DNA from: Moritella sp. F3
Lineage (GTDB): Bacteria > Pseudomonadota > Gammaproteobacteria > Enterobacterales > Moritellaceae
DNA length: 64,000 bases
Direction: 5' to 3'
NCBI RefSeq assembly: GCF_015082335.1
Contig: NZ_BLRL01000009.1
Location: 1-64,000, forward strand
Below are positions 27,017 through 34,588 of the stretch, piece after piece. Numbering within the stretch: position 1 is the stretch's first letter; every line of letters begins with the position of its first letter. The translations under genes and the position numbers were made by a program. Below the pieces are notes generated by a model that was not told the DNA's origin, searched no databases, and saw only the letters and a list, made by a program, of their open reading frames with translations.

Positions 27017-29623
27017 GTGAGCATTATTGTGAAATGGATTAAACGATTATCCGTATTTTTATTGGTCAGCGGACTGCTCGGTGTAGGTAGTATCATTGCA
27101 CTTTATTTCAGCATCAAGCCAGAACTGCCTGATGTAACAACCTTAAAAACAATGCAACTACAAACCCCAATGAAGGTCTTTAGCCAGGATGGCAAATTGA
27201 TCTCTCAATTTGGTGAGAAACGTCGTATTCCCATTGAAATTGATGACGTACCACCATTAATGATCAATGCATTTTTGGCCACCGAGGATAGCCGTTTTTA
27301 CAGCCATCCAGGTATAGATCCTATCGGTATTGTCCGCGCAGCAACTGTCATGATCATGACTGGCGAACGTAAGCAAGGCGCAAGTACAATCACCCAACAG
27401 GTGGCAAGAAATTTCTTTTTAACCCGCGAAAAAACCTTTATTCGTAAGATTAAAGAAATATTTTTAGCTTGGCATATCGAACAAAATCTTTCTAAAGATG
27501 AGATCTTAACTTTATACCTCAATAAGATCCCACTGGGCTATCGCTCATTTGGTATTGGTGCTGCAGCACAAGTTTATTACGGTAAAGCATTAAACGAATT
27601 AACGCTTGCGCAAATGGCGATCATTGCCGGTCTACCAAAGGCACCGTCAGCGTTAAACCCAATTCGCTCGCCAAAGCGTGCTCAAGCTCGTCGTCATGTA
27701 GTATTGCTGCGTATGTTAGATGAACAATATATCACCAAAGCACAATTTGACGAGGCGAATAACGCGCCGATTACAGCGAAATATCACGGCGCAGAAATCG
27801 AGTTGTCAGCCCCTTATTTAGCAGAAATGGTGCGCAGTGAAATAATTAAACGCTACGGTGAAGATAAAGCTTACTCTCAAGGTTTAAATGTCTACACCAC
27901 AGTACGAAGTGACCGCCAAACTGCAGCGACTAATGCACTGATTAATAATTTACTGAATTATGATTTACGCCACGGCTATCGTGGTCCATTAGGCCAAGCT
28001 TGGACTAATGATGAAGTACTTAGCCATGACGAAATTCTATTATTATTAAAAGATAAACCAAGTTACAAGCCACTTAAACCTGCTGTTATTACCGCAGTAA
28101 CAGGCCAAACAGCCGAAGCATTATTGGCAAATGGCGAGCAAGTGACTGTAAGTTGGGATGGTTTAAAATGGGCGCGTCCATTTATTTCTGACAAGAAACA
28201 AGGACCCGCACCACAAACAGCCGCTGAAATTGTTAATGCTGGTGATATCGTATTATTACGTCCGAACACACTAGCAACACAACCAGCAACTGAATCTACG
28301 ACACAAACTGCACAATGGATGTTAGGTCAGATCCCTGACGCTAGTTCAGCCTTTATCGCTATCGATAATAATGACGGTGCTATTGAAGCCTTAGTTGGTG
28401 GTTTTAATTATCAGCAAAGTAAGTTTAACCGTGTAACCCAAGCAGAGCGTCAAATAGGTTCGAATATCAAACCATTTGTTTATTCCGCAGGTTTAGCACA
28501 AGGGGCAACACTCGCCACCCTAATCAATGATGCACCCATTAACCAACTCGATAAACGCGCTGGTACAGCATGGCGACCAAAGAACTCACCGCCAACCTAC
28601 AATGGTCCAACTCGCTTTCGTTTAGGCCTAGCCCAGTCAAAAAATGTCATGTCTGTGCGTGTTTTCCGCCAAGTGGGTTTAAATAACGCCATTAATTACA
28701 TGACACGTTTTGGTTTTGAAAAAGCCAAGCTACCTCGCGATGAGTCATTATCATTGGGGTCTGCATCACTTACCCCACTTGAAGTTGCTGTTGCTTTCGC
28801 AACATTTGCCAATGGTGGTTTTAAAGTTGACCCCTACTTTATTGATCGTATTGAGAATGTTGATGGTGAAATCATTTATCAATCAACACCTAAACAAGCT
28901 TGTTTAGAATGTGAAAAACAAATTGCACTAGGCACTGATAACCCAGAATACTGGTTAGACGTCGAAGGTGATGCACTCGCAAAATGTGATATCGCCGCTT
29001 ATGGCTCACCACAATTAGCGCCACGAATTATCACTGAACAAAATGCTTTCTTGATGCGTGAAGTGATGGCAAGTGTGATTTGGGGTGGTGGTAGTTGGCG
29101 TCATAAAACCGGTTGGAATGGTACCGGTTGGCGTGCGGCGGCGGCACTGAAACGACATGATATTGGTGGTAAAACCGGTACAACAAACGAGGCTAAAGAC
29201 GCCTGGTTCTCGGGCTTCAACCCAGATCTATCAGCGACAAGCTGGATTGGTTTTGATGATCATAGCCGTGAGTTAGGCCGTGTTTCTCGCAACATTAATC
29301 TAGATAAACACCAAATTAGTGGTGGTGAAGCAGGGGCTAAAACAGCGCAACCTGCTTGGATCGAATTCATGCAAAAAGCACTGAAAGGAGTCCCAGAACG
29401 TCCAAGTGTATTACCGGATAATATAGTGCAAGTACGTATCGATCGAGAATCTGGGTTACTCACTCATAAGTCCGACTATACGGCACGTTTCGAGTACTTT
29501 ATTAAAGGTACGGAACCAACCGAATACGTGAATAATCAAGATGCTGACTCGTCATTTGATGACATCGATAACAGCAATGAAAACAGTGGCGCAGTAGATG
29601 AATCACTCGATGACTTGTTTTAA
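27017..29623 (+). CDS. mrcA: Penicillin-binding protein 1A (bifunctional peptidoglycan synthase)
   Basis: This 868-residue inner-membrane protein has a short cytoplasmic tail and one transmembrane helix (about 10-31). The glycosyltransferase domain spans about 55-230 (ATEDSRFYSHPGIDP, QGASTITQQVARNFF, KIKEIFLAWHIE). An OB-like insert follows, then the transpeptidase domain with SNIK (active-site Ser), SKN and KTGT motifs. The Cys pair in ACLECEK matches PBP1A of enterics. Start is GTG 27017; a second in-frame GTG 4 codons later is also possible. The mrcA-pilMNOPQ divergent pair is conserved in many gammaproteobacteria. Confidence 0.96.
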   Translation: MSIIVKWIKRLSVFLLVSGLLGVGSIIALYFSIKPELPDVTTLKTMQLQTPMKVFSQDGKLISQFGEKRRIPIEIDDVPPLMINAFLATEDSRFYSHPGIDPIGIVRAATVMIMTGERKQGASTITQQVARNFFLTREKTFIRKIKEIFLAWHIEQNLSKDEILTLYLNKIPLGYRSFGIGAAAQVYYGKALNELTLAQMAIIAGLPKAPSALNPIRSPKRAQARRHVVLLRMLDEQYITKAQFDEANNAPITAKYHGAEIELSAPYLAEMVRSEIIKRYGEDKAYSQGLNVYTTVRSDRQTAATNALINNLLNYDLRHGYRGPLGQAWTNDEVLSHDEILLLLKDKPSYKPLKPAVITAVTGQTAEALLANGEQVTVSWDGLKWARPFISDKKQGPAPQTAAEIVNAGDIVLLRPNTLATQPATESTTQTAQWMLGQIPDASSAFIAIDNNDGAIEALVGGFNYQQSKFNRVTQAERQIGSNIKPFVYSAGLAQGATLATLINDAPINQLDKRAGTAWRPKNSPPTYNGPTRFRLGLAQSKNVMSVRVFRQVGLNNAINYMTRFGFEKAKLPRDESLSLGSASLTPLEVAVAFATFANGGFKVDPYFIDRIENVDGEIIYQSTPKQACLECEKQIALGTDNPEYWLDVEGDALAKCDIAAYGSPQLAPRIITEQNAFLMREVMASVIWGGGSWRHKTGWNGTGWRAAAALKRHDIGGKTGTTNEAKDAWFSGFNPDLSATSWIGFDDHSRELGRVSRNINLDKHQISGGEAGAKTAQPAWIEFMQKALKGVPERPSVLPDNIVQVRIDRESGLLTHKSDYTARFEYFIKGTEPTEYVNNQDADSSFDDIDNSNENSGAVDESLDDLF

Positions 29624-29640
29624 GTTTTAGCATAACGTAA

Positions 29641-29678
29641 AAAATGGCGCTACTTTATTGTAAAGCAGCGCCATTTTT
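29641..29678. terminator. Bidirectional terminator between mrcA and oxyR
   Basis: The long stem AAAATGGCGCT-a-CTTTA / TAAAG-c-AGCGCCATTTTT has a 3-nt loop, with an A-run and T-run on opposite sides. It separates two convergent genes. Confidence 0.9.
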
Positions 29679-29708
29679 ATATCCAACCTTTGTACAATGC
29701 GGCCTATT

Positions 29709-30605
29709 TTAAACTATCGTGGCCATCACTTGCTTGCTGATGACTTGCGCGATATCGTTAAAGCAAGGACGTCTTACTGACCCTTTACGGTATAATAAAA
29801 CAATTTTTCGAATTGGTTCAGGTTCAACAAATTTAATGTACTCCACACCTTCGGTGAATCGAGTCCGTGGAATAGCCAGATGTGGTAGTAATGTCACACC
29901 CGCGTCCGCAGCGATCATATGACGCAGTGTTTCTAAGCTTGTTGCTTTAAAGCTTTGGTCTTCTTCAGCACCCGCTGTAAAACAGTAATCCATCGCTTGA
30001 TCACGCAGACAGTGACCATCTTCTAACATCAGTACTTTTTCGCCGCGTAATTCCGATAAATCAACGCGGTCTCGACCTTTAAAGCGGTGTCCACTCGGAA
30101 TAATTAGCTCTAATGGTTCTTTATATAACTCAATGTGACCGTATTTTTCCATGCCTGGTAAGTAAGCTAATAATAAACAATCCAACTCACCTTCATCCAA
30201 TTGCTTTAATAACTCATTGGTTTGGTTTTCATGCAAGAACATATCTAAATCAGGGAATTGTTGTTTCATTGATGGCACAATCAATGGCAACAGATAAGGT
30301 GCAACGGTCGGGATCAAGCCAATATGAATCGCCCCAGCCGTTGGACTAGCATAACTCTTGGCAATTTCTTTAATGGCTTTAGATTCTAATAATACGGTAC
30401 GCGCTTGATCAGCAATTTGATCGCCTGCTGGTGTGAATAATACTTTTCTCGATGTGCGCTCAATCAAGATCACATCCAGTTCATCTTCTAACTTACGGAT
30501 CTGGCCACTGAGTGTCGGTTGGCTGACAAAACATTTTTCCGCCGCTTTTCTAAAATGCTTCAGTTCTTGTAACGCGACAAGATATTCTAAATCTCTTAAG
30601 TTCAT
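29709..30605 (-). CDS. oxyR: Peroxide-sensing LysR-type regulator OxyR
   Basis: This 298-residue regulator has an N-terminal winged HTH (MNLRDLEYLVALQELKHF ... VSQPTLSGQIRKLE). The substrate-binding-like domain carries the redox cysteines C199 and C208 within GHCLRDQAMDYC, at the same residue numbers as E. coli OxyR. It should therefore sense hydrogen peroxide by disulfide formation. It stands alone, convergent with mrcA. Its own targets, such as katG or ahpC, are not in the window. Confidence 0.94.
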   Translation of the reverse strand: MNLRDLEYLVALQELKHFRKAAEKCFVSQPTLSGQIRKLEDELDVILIERTSRKVLFTPAGDQIADQARTVLLESKAIKEIAKSYASPTAGAIHIGLIPTVAPYLLPLIVPSMKQQFPDLDMFLHENQTNELLKQLDEGELDCLLLAYLPGMEKYGHIELYKEPLELIIPSGHRFKGRDRVDLSELRGEKVLMLEDGHCLRDQAMDYCFTAGAEEDQSFKATSLETLRHMIAADAGVTLLPHLAIPRTRFTEGVEYIKFVEPEPIRKIVLLYRKGSVRRPCFNDIAQVISKQVMATIV

Positions 30606-30904
30606 ATCAACCCAACTTGAATGGTAAAAACAATTAAATACCTATTACTGATTTGTACATTCTATCAATAAACTCACACTAACCACACTATTAATCATTA
30701 AAATTACGAATTAATGACACATAAACAAAATAATTATAGCCATTTATGACAATTTTCACTTCTCAGGCGTTTAAATTATAGGTACTATCTCGCCACGCCA
30801 AATTTAACATATCGATAACATCGTTATCGATAGGTTCTTTATATAGCAATAAATAATGGTTATTCAGTAACGGATTACTGACGTCGCAATAATAAGGATT
30901 TTAT
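30606..30904. other. Intergenic region with a perfect 23-bp palindrome (30810-30832)
   Basis: Between oxyR and the DUF1566 remnant lies TATCGATAAC-ATC-GTTATCGATA, a perfect inverted repeat with a 3-bp centre. It lacks a T-run, so it looks more like a dimeric regulator's operator than a terminator. The rest is AT-rich and shows nothing else I can name. Confidence 0.5.
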
Positions 30905-31182
30905 ATGCACTTAAAAAGTTAAGCTTTTTAGCTATTTTTTGGCTGTCACTCGTCGATCGAAGCTGCGCGGAACCCTCGATTAATAGAACGCTATTTCCAA
31001 ATACAGTATCGAGTGTTTATTATTCAAGTACACCATTTAAAGGGAGTGCAACAGGTGCAGAATACAGCCATCTGGTATCGCGAGTTATCGACTTTTCTAA
31101 AGGCACTGAAATGCCACTCGGACAACATGATAGTTCGTTAACAACTTATGCGGTACGCGCTGTAAAAGGCGGCTATCGTTAA
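30905..31182 (+). pseudogene. Frameshifted remnant of an exported DUF1566-type protein
   Basis: AAGGA lies 6 nt before an ATG at 30905, but that frame stops after five codons. If one A is added to the A-run at 30913-30917, the frame reads MHLKKLSFLAIFWLSLV... and stays open to the TAA at 31180. The restored product of about 93 residues has a good signal peptide. Its C-terminal half (SVYYSSTPFKGS ... VIDFSKG ... YAVRAVKGG) resembles the end of DUF1566 domains. Most of the DUF1566 domain is missing, so this looks like an internally deleted and frameshifted gene. A sequencing error in the A-run would restore only the short form. Confidence 0.6.
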
Positions 31183-31228
31183 TCACTTGCCTATGTAACT
31201 TAACATCAAGCATCAACATTGCAGATCA

Positions 31229-31256
31229 AAAACGGCGAGCCTAAGCTCGCCGTTTT
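31229..31256. terminator. Bidirectional intrinsic terminator (dapA / DUF1566 remnant)
   Basis: A perfect 12-bp stem, AAAACGGCGAGC / GCTCGCCGTTTT, has loop CTAA. It lies between the rightward remnant and the leftward dapA gene. Confidence 0.88.
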
Positions 31257-31305
31257 GTTATTCACATCAATGCGACTAACAATGTAGTCGCTATCATGGC
31301 TGTAA

Positions 31306-32223
31306 TTAAATCAACTCTAATTCAACCATAGCAGCGCGAATTTCGTCTTTTGTACCTTGGGTAAGTTCAATAACAGGTAAACGGCACTCAGGCTCACATA
31401 GGCCTAGTAGCGATACCGCATATTTCACACCAGCAGGGCTTGTTTCTTTAAACATTAAGTTATGTAGCGTGATCAAACGATCTTGCAACTCTCTCGCTTC
31501 AACATATTTACCCGCAAACGTTAATTCCTGCACTTGTGCATACAGTTTTGGCGCAACGTTAGCTGATACCGAAATAAGGCCATTACCGCCAGATACGTTA
31601 TAAGCAACCGTCGTGCAGTCATCACCAGAGAGGAAAGAGAAATCACCTTTAATTAATTGGCGCTCTAACCAAGGACGTGACAGATCACCTGTTGCATCTT
31701 TAATGCCGACCACATTTTCAAGCTCAGCCATACGCGCTAATGTTTCAGGTTGGATATCTACAATCGCACGACCTGGGATATTGTAAACAATGATTGGCAG
31801 GTCATTGTTATCGTTAACCGCTTTAAAGTGTTGGAATAAACCTTCCTGACATGGGCGGTTATAATAACCAGCGACATGTAACGTCGCAATCGCACCGGCA
31901 GCTTGCGCATGATTAGATAATAAGATCGCATCCGTCGGATTGTTCGAACCCGCACCAGCAATAACCGGTAAGCGTCCTGCGGCTTGGTTAACCACGATAT
32001 CAAGGATCTGACAATGCTCTTCTAATGACAGTGTTGGGCATTCGCCAGTCGTGCCTACAGCAACGATACCATGCGTTCCCTGAGCAACATGCCAGTCCAC
32101 CAAGTTGCGTAATGCTGGTTCATCAATTTTATTATTTTTAAACGGGGTAACCAAAGCAACAATTGAGCCTTTAAGTAATGCTTTCATTGCTGATTTATCG
32201 GTGACCGTTGAGTTAACACTCAT
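31306..32223 (-). CDS. dapA: 4-hydroxy-tetrahydrodipicolinate synthase
   Basis: This class I aldolase condenses pyruvate and aspartate semialdehyde, the first committed step to lysine and diaminopimelate. Motifs seen are GSIVALVTPF, VGTTGECPTL (Thr-Thr of the catalytic triad), VYNIPGR (catalytic Tyr) and GIKDATGD (Schiff-base Lys). The frame opens further upstream, but ATG 32223 has GGAG 5 nt before it and sits after the leader terminator, giving 305 aa. About 17 residues precede the usual N-terminus. The gene has a leader with a lysine-rich ORF and terminator (see those entries), implying lysine-responsive attenuation. Confidence 0.95.
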   Translation of the reverse strand: MSVNSTVTDKSAMKALLKGSIVALVTPFKNNKIDEPALRNLVDWHVAQGTHGIVAVGTTGECPTLSLEEHCQILDIVVNQAAGRLPVIAGAGSNNPTDAILLSNHAQAAGAIATLHVAGYYNRPCQEGLFQHFKAVNDNNDLPIIVYNIPGRAIVDIQPETLARMAELENVVGIKDATGDLSRPWLERQLIKGDFSFLSGDDCTTVAYNVSGGNGLISVSANVAPKLYAQVQELTFAGKYVEARELQDRLITLHNLMFKETSPAGVKYAVSLLGLCEPECRLPVIELTQGTKDEIRAAMVELELI

Positions 32224-32243
32224 AGAAGCTCCATTTCGGTTAT

Positions 32244-32279
32244 AAAAAAACCTCGAATACATAAATTGCGGTCGAGGTT
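32244..32279 (-). terminator. Intrinsic terminator inside the dapA 5' leader (attenuator)
   Basis: On the minus strand AACCTCGA pairs with TCGAGGTT over a 15-nt loop and ends in a run of T residues. It lies 21 nt before the dapA ATG. No minus-strand gene lies between it and the divergent rsmC, so it cannot be an upstream gene's terminator and should control read-through into dapA. Confidence 0.8.
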
Positions 32280-32297
32280 CCTATAGGGATTTATATG

Positions 32298-32370
32298 TTC
32301 TCGAATCACATGCTACGCTGGCTTTAATTTGCCTTGTTTATATTGTTTTCGTTTTAAAGTAAGCATGTGA
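32298..32370 (-). promoter_or_regulatory. Anti-terminator / pause-type inverted repeats of the dapA leader
   Basis: TCACATGCT (32370-32362) and AGCATGTGA (32314-32306) form a perfect 9-bp inverted repeat around the leader ORF. Directly after the second arm comes ATTCGAG, which copies the 3' arm of the terminator and can pair with its 5' arm (TCGAG with CTCGA). This gives mutually exclusive 1:2, 2:3 and 3:4 pairings as in trp- or his-type attenuators. The 2:3 helix visible by eye is only 5 bp. Confidence 0.6.
32313..32366 (-). CDS. Putative lysine-rich leader peptide upstream of dapA
   Basis: The 17-codon ORF reads MLTLKRKQYKQGKLKPA with Lys at 5, 7, 10, 13 and 15. The ATG is preceded by GAGA at 7 nt. 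The start codon lies in repeat arm 1 and the TAG stop lies at the edge of arm 2. This is the arrangement needed for a stalled ribosome to free arm 2 and a terminating ribosome to cover it. AT-rich DNA makes Lys codons common, so the coding claim rests mainly on the position within the paired arms. Confidence 0.55.
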   Translation of the reverse strand: MLTLKRKQYKQGKLKPA

Positions 32371-32452
32371 CGTTCTCATTTTGATGAAAAAAACATTTAA
32401 GCGATTATTATTTATCGTTTACTTTTAATCTTTATCGTACTTTTTACATTTA

Positions 32453-32481
32453 ATAATTCGTCATTCACCGCAAAATGTCAA
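32453..32481 (-). promoter_or_regulatory. Candidate sigma-70 promoter of dapA leader
   Basis: A perfect -35 TTGACA (32481-32476) is followed after 17 bp by AATTAT (32458-32453), four of six -10 matches. Predicted start is near 32446, which would put about 80 nt before the leader ORF. Confidence 0.55.
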
Positions 32482-32583
32482 GCAGGATAATGCATAAGTA
32501 AATTCAAACAACTAATCTCACATGATAATCGAGTCTCAAGCAACTAGCGCGATACCTAATCAGCCAACCGAAAGGAGAAGATA

Positions 32584-32637
32584 TTGAAGTTGTTTGGGTA
32601 TATACTCACCGACCAAATCTTCGAGCAAATTAAGTAA
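32584..32637 (+). CDS. Possible 17-codon upstream ORF before rsmC
   Basis: An AGGAG Shine-Dalgarno (32573-32577) sits 6 nt before a TTG at 32584. The frame runs 17 codons (KLFGYILTDQIFEQIK after the start) to TAA at 32637, 14 nt before rsmC. rsmC itself has only a weak AAAAGAG site, so the small ORF may deliver ribosomes to it. It is unproven. Confidence 0.35.
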   Translation: MKLFGYILTDQIFEQIK

Positions 32638-32651
32638 AAGAGTCCAAACCC

Positions 32652-33686
32652 ATGATCAGCAATAGCTACACCCTAGCAAGTCAATTACTCGCGCGTAACA
32701 CTGCACATTTTGAAGATAAAGACCTGTTGATTGCGGGTTACATCGAAGATACGTATCCGACTGAATTAGCTAAAATAGCTAAAAAAGTAACGTTATTCAG
32801 CTACGATTATTCAGCTAAGCTACATTTTGATAATGTCAGCAATATTGATAACCATTGCTCAACTGAATACCAAGCGGTGAAGAAACACCAAGTTGCTTTG
32901 ATTTATATGTCAAAATCAAAGGCTGAAGTAGAATATTTATTAGCGAACATTACCGAACATCTTGAAGACGGTGCAATGATCTTCATGGTGGGTGAAAACA
33001 ACGCTGGTATCCGTAGCGCGAATAAATTCTTTGCCCCGTATGGTGATATTTGTAACAAACTAGATGCAGCACGTCGCAGCTCATTATTTGTAACTGAATT
33101 AAATAAACCTGTCGCTAAATTTGTTCAAGACGATTGGGTCACAACATTCCCAATATCAGTGAATGGTGTTGACCTAACAGTATGCACATTACCGGGTGTA
33201 TTTAGCCACGGTAAATTAGATACAGGCAGTAATATCCTGCTTAATAACTTACACAAAAAACCATCGGGTCGTGTACTTGATCTTGGTTGTGGTGCAGGTA
33301 TTATCGGTAGTTATATCGCGAAACGTTTCCCAGAAAGTAAAGTTGAAATGACCGATGTAAGTGCACTGGCAGTTAAATCAAGCCAACTGACATTAGCGGC
33401 AAATGAATTAGCCGGTCAAGCTTACCTTTCTGATGTTTATTCAGATGTGGAAGGTACATTCGATTATATTATTTCGAACCCACCTTTCCATGCTGGTTTA
33501 AAAACGCATTATGCAAGCACTGAAACCTTCTTAAAAGAAGCGAATGGCTACATCAATACACGCGGCCATTTAGTATTAGTTGCGAATAGTTTCTTAAAAT
33601 ATCCTGAGATTATTGAAGCCGCTTTCGGCCATTGCTTACTGCAAATTAAATCATCTAAGTTCGCCGTTTATTACGCGAATAAATAG
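32652..33686 (+). CDS. rsmC: 16S rRNA m2G1207 methyltransferase
   Basis: This 344-residue protein has a duplicated Rossmann fold typical of RsmC. A degenerate N-terminal half (1-165) precedes a C-terminal catalytic half with the SAM motif VLDLGCGAGIIGSYIA (near 212) and the amino-methylating NPPFHAG motif (near 279). It methylates N2 of G1207 in 16S rRNA in the 30S subunit. It is monocistronic, divergent from dapA and convergent with plsC. Confidence 0.94.
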   Translation: MISNSYTLASQLLARNTAHFEDKDLLIAGYIEDTYPTELAKIAKKVTLFSYDYSAKLHFDNVSNIDNHCSTEYQAVKKHQVALIYMSKSKAEVEYLLANITEHLEDGAMIFMVGENNAGIRSANKFFAPYGDICNKLDAARRSSLFVTELNKPVAKFVQDDWVTTFPISVNGVDLTVCTLPGVFSHGKLDTGSNILLNNLHKKPSGRVLDLGCGAGIIGSYIAKRFPESKVEMTDVSALAVKSSQLTLAANELAGQAYLSDVYSDVEGTFDYIISNPPFHAGLKTHYASTETFLKEANGYINTRGHLVLVANSFLKYPEIIEAAFGHCLLQIKSSKFAVYYANK

Positions 33687-33710
33687 TTAAGAAAATAAAT
33701 CGCATAAACA

Positions 33711-33747
33711 AAAACGCCCATAACAAGTGATTGTTATGGGCGTTTTT
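33711..33747. terminator. Bidirectional terminator between rsmC and plsC
   Basis: A perfect 15-bp stem, AAAACGCCCATAACA / TGTTATGGGCGTTTT, with a 6-nt loop is flanked by A- and T-runs. Confidence 0.92.
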
Positions 33748-33801
33748 CTATTTATCTTTAATTCAGGGGTTGGCTGAGTAAGCTAAATACTTACCGATGA
33801 G

Positions 33802-34521
33802 TTAGGCATCTCGCGCTTCTACAGATAACTCATCAATACGTTTTTTCATGATTGCATGCACATCTGATGATAATTGACGTACCGCTTTGCGCTCTAAGCC
33901 CGTCGTTGCAATTGGATCCATGATTTCAATAATCACTTCGCCGTTATCCCAGCGATTTAATTTTATTTTATTATGCGTATTAGAACAGCATACCGGCACA
34001 ATCGGCACTTCAGCTTGTATAGCGGTATGGAAGGCACCAGTCTTAAACGGCAATAAGCCACGACCACGGCTACGCGTTCCTTCAGCAAACATCCAAATAC
34101 TCAAGTGACCCTTTTTAATACGATCAGCCACTGCTGAAATAGTACCAACAGCTTTGCTTTTGTTATTACGATCGATCAGGATATTACCTGACAGCCAATA
34201 TACAAAACCAAAAATAGGCACCCAAATTAAGCTTTTCTTACCAACAGATACAGTACCCGGCTGTACCGCTGCCGTCATCGTAACCAAATCAAAATTGTTT
34301 TGATGATTACCAACAAAAACATACGGGCCTGCATCGTTCAAACCAGCTGGTTTACGAACGATTAATTTAACCCCCAGAATACGCGCCAAACGGGAGAAGT
34401 TTCTCGCCACACATGCCACGTGTTTTGGATTTCTAGGCTGTAAACTAAAACGTAAAATACTCATGACTAATAAGTAGATCATGAACAACATGACTAAGAC
34501 TAAACGACCAATAAATAACAT
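33802..34521 (-). CDS. plsC: 1-acyl-sn-glycerol-3-phosphate acyltransferase
   Basis: This 239-residue inner-membrane acyltransferase converts lysophosphatidic to phosphatidic acid. An N-terminal hydrophobic helix (about 1-22) is followed by the catalytic NHQNNFD (HX4D), GNILIDR, FAEGTRSRGRG and VPIVPVC blocks. It lies 67 nt after parC on the same strand, the same order as E. coli parC-plsC, and ends before a strong terminator. Confidence 0.93.
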   Translation of the reverse strand: MLFIGRLVLVMLFMIYLLVMSILRFSLQPRNPKHVACVARNFSRLARILGVKLIVRKPAGLNDAGPYVFVGNHQNNFDLVTMTAAVQPGTVSVGKKSLIWVPIFGFVYWLSGNILIDRNNKSKAVGTISAVADRIKKGHLSIWMFAEGTRSRGRGLLPFKTGAFHTAIQAEVPIVPVCCSNTHNKIKLNRWDNGEVIIEIMDPIATTGLERKAVRQLSSDVHAIMKKRIDELSVEARDA

Positions 34522-34588
34522 TTGTAACCCTCTTTTAACATCACCGCAGTATACCGAGCTAAAACTCGGTGTACAAGCGTTAGCTGAA

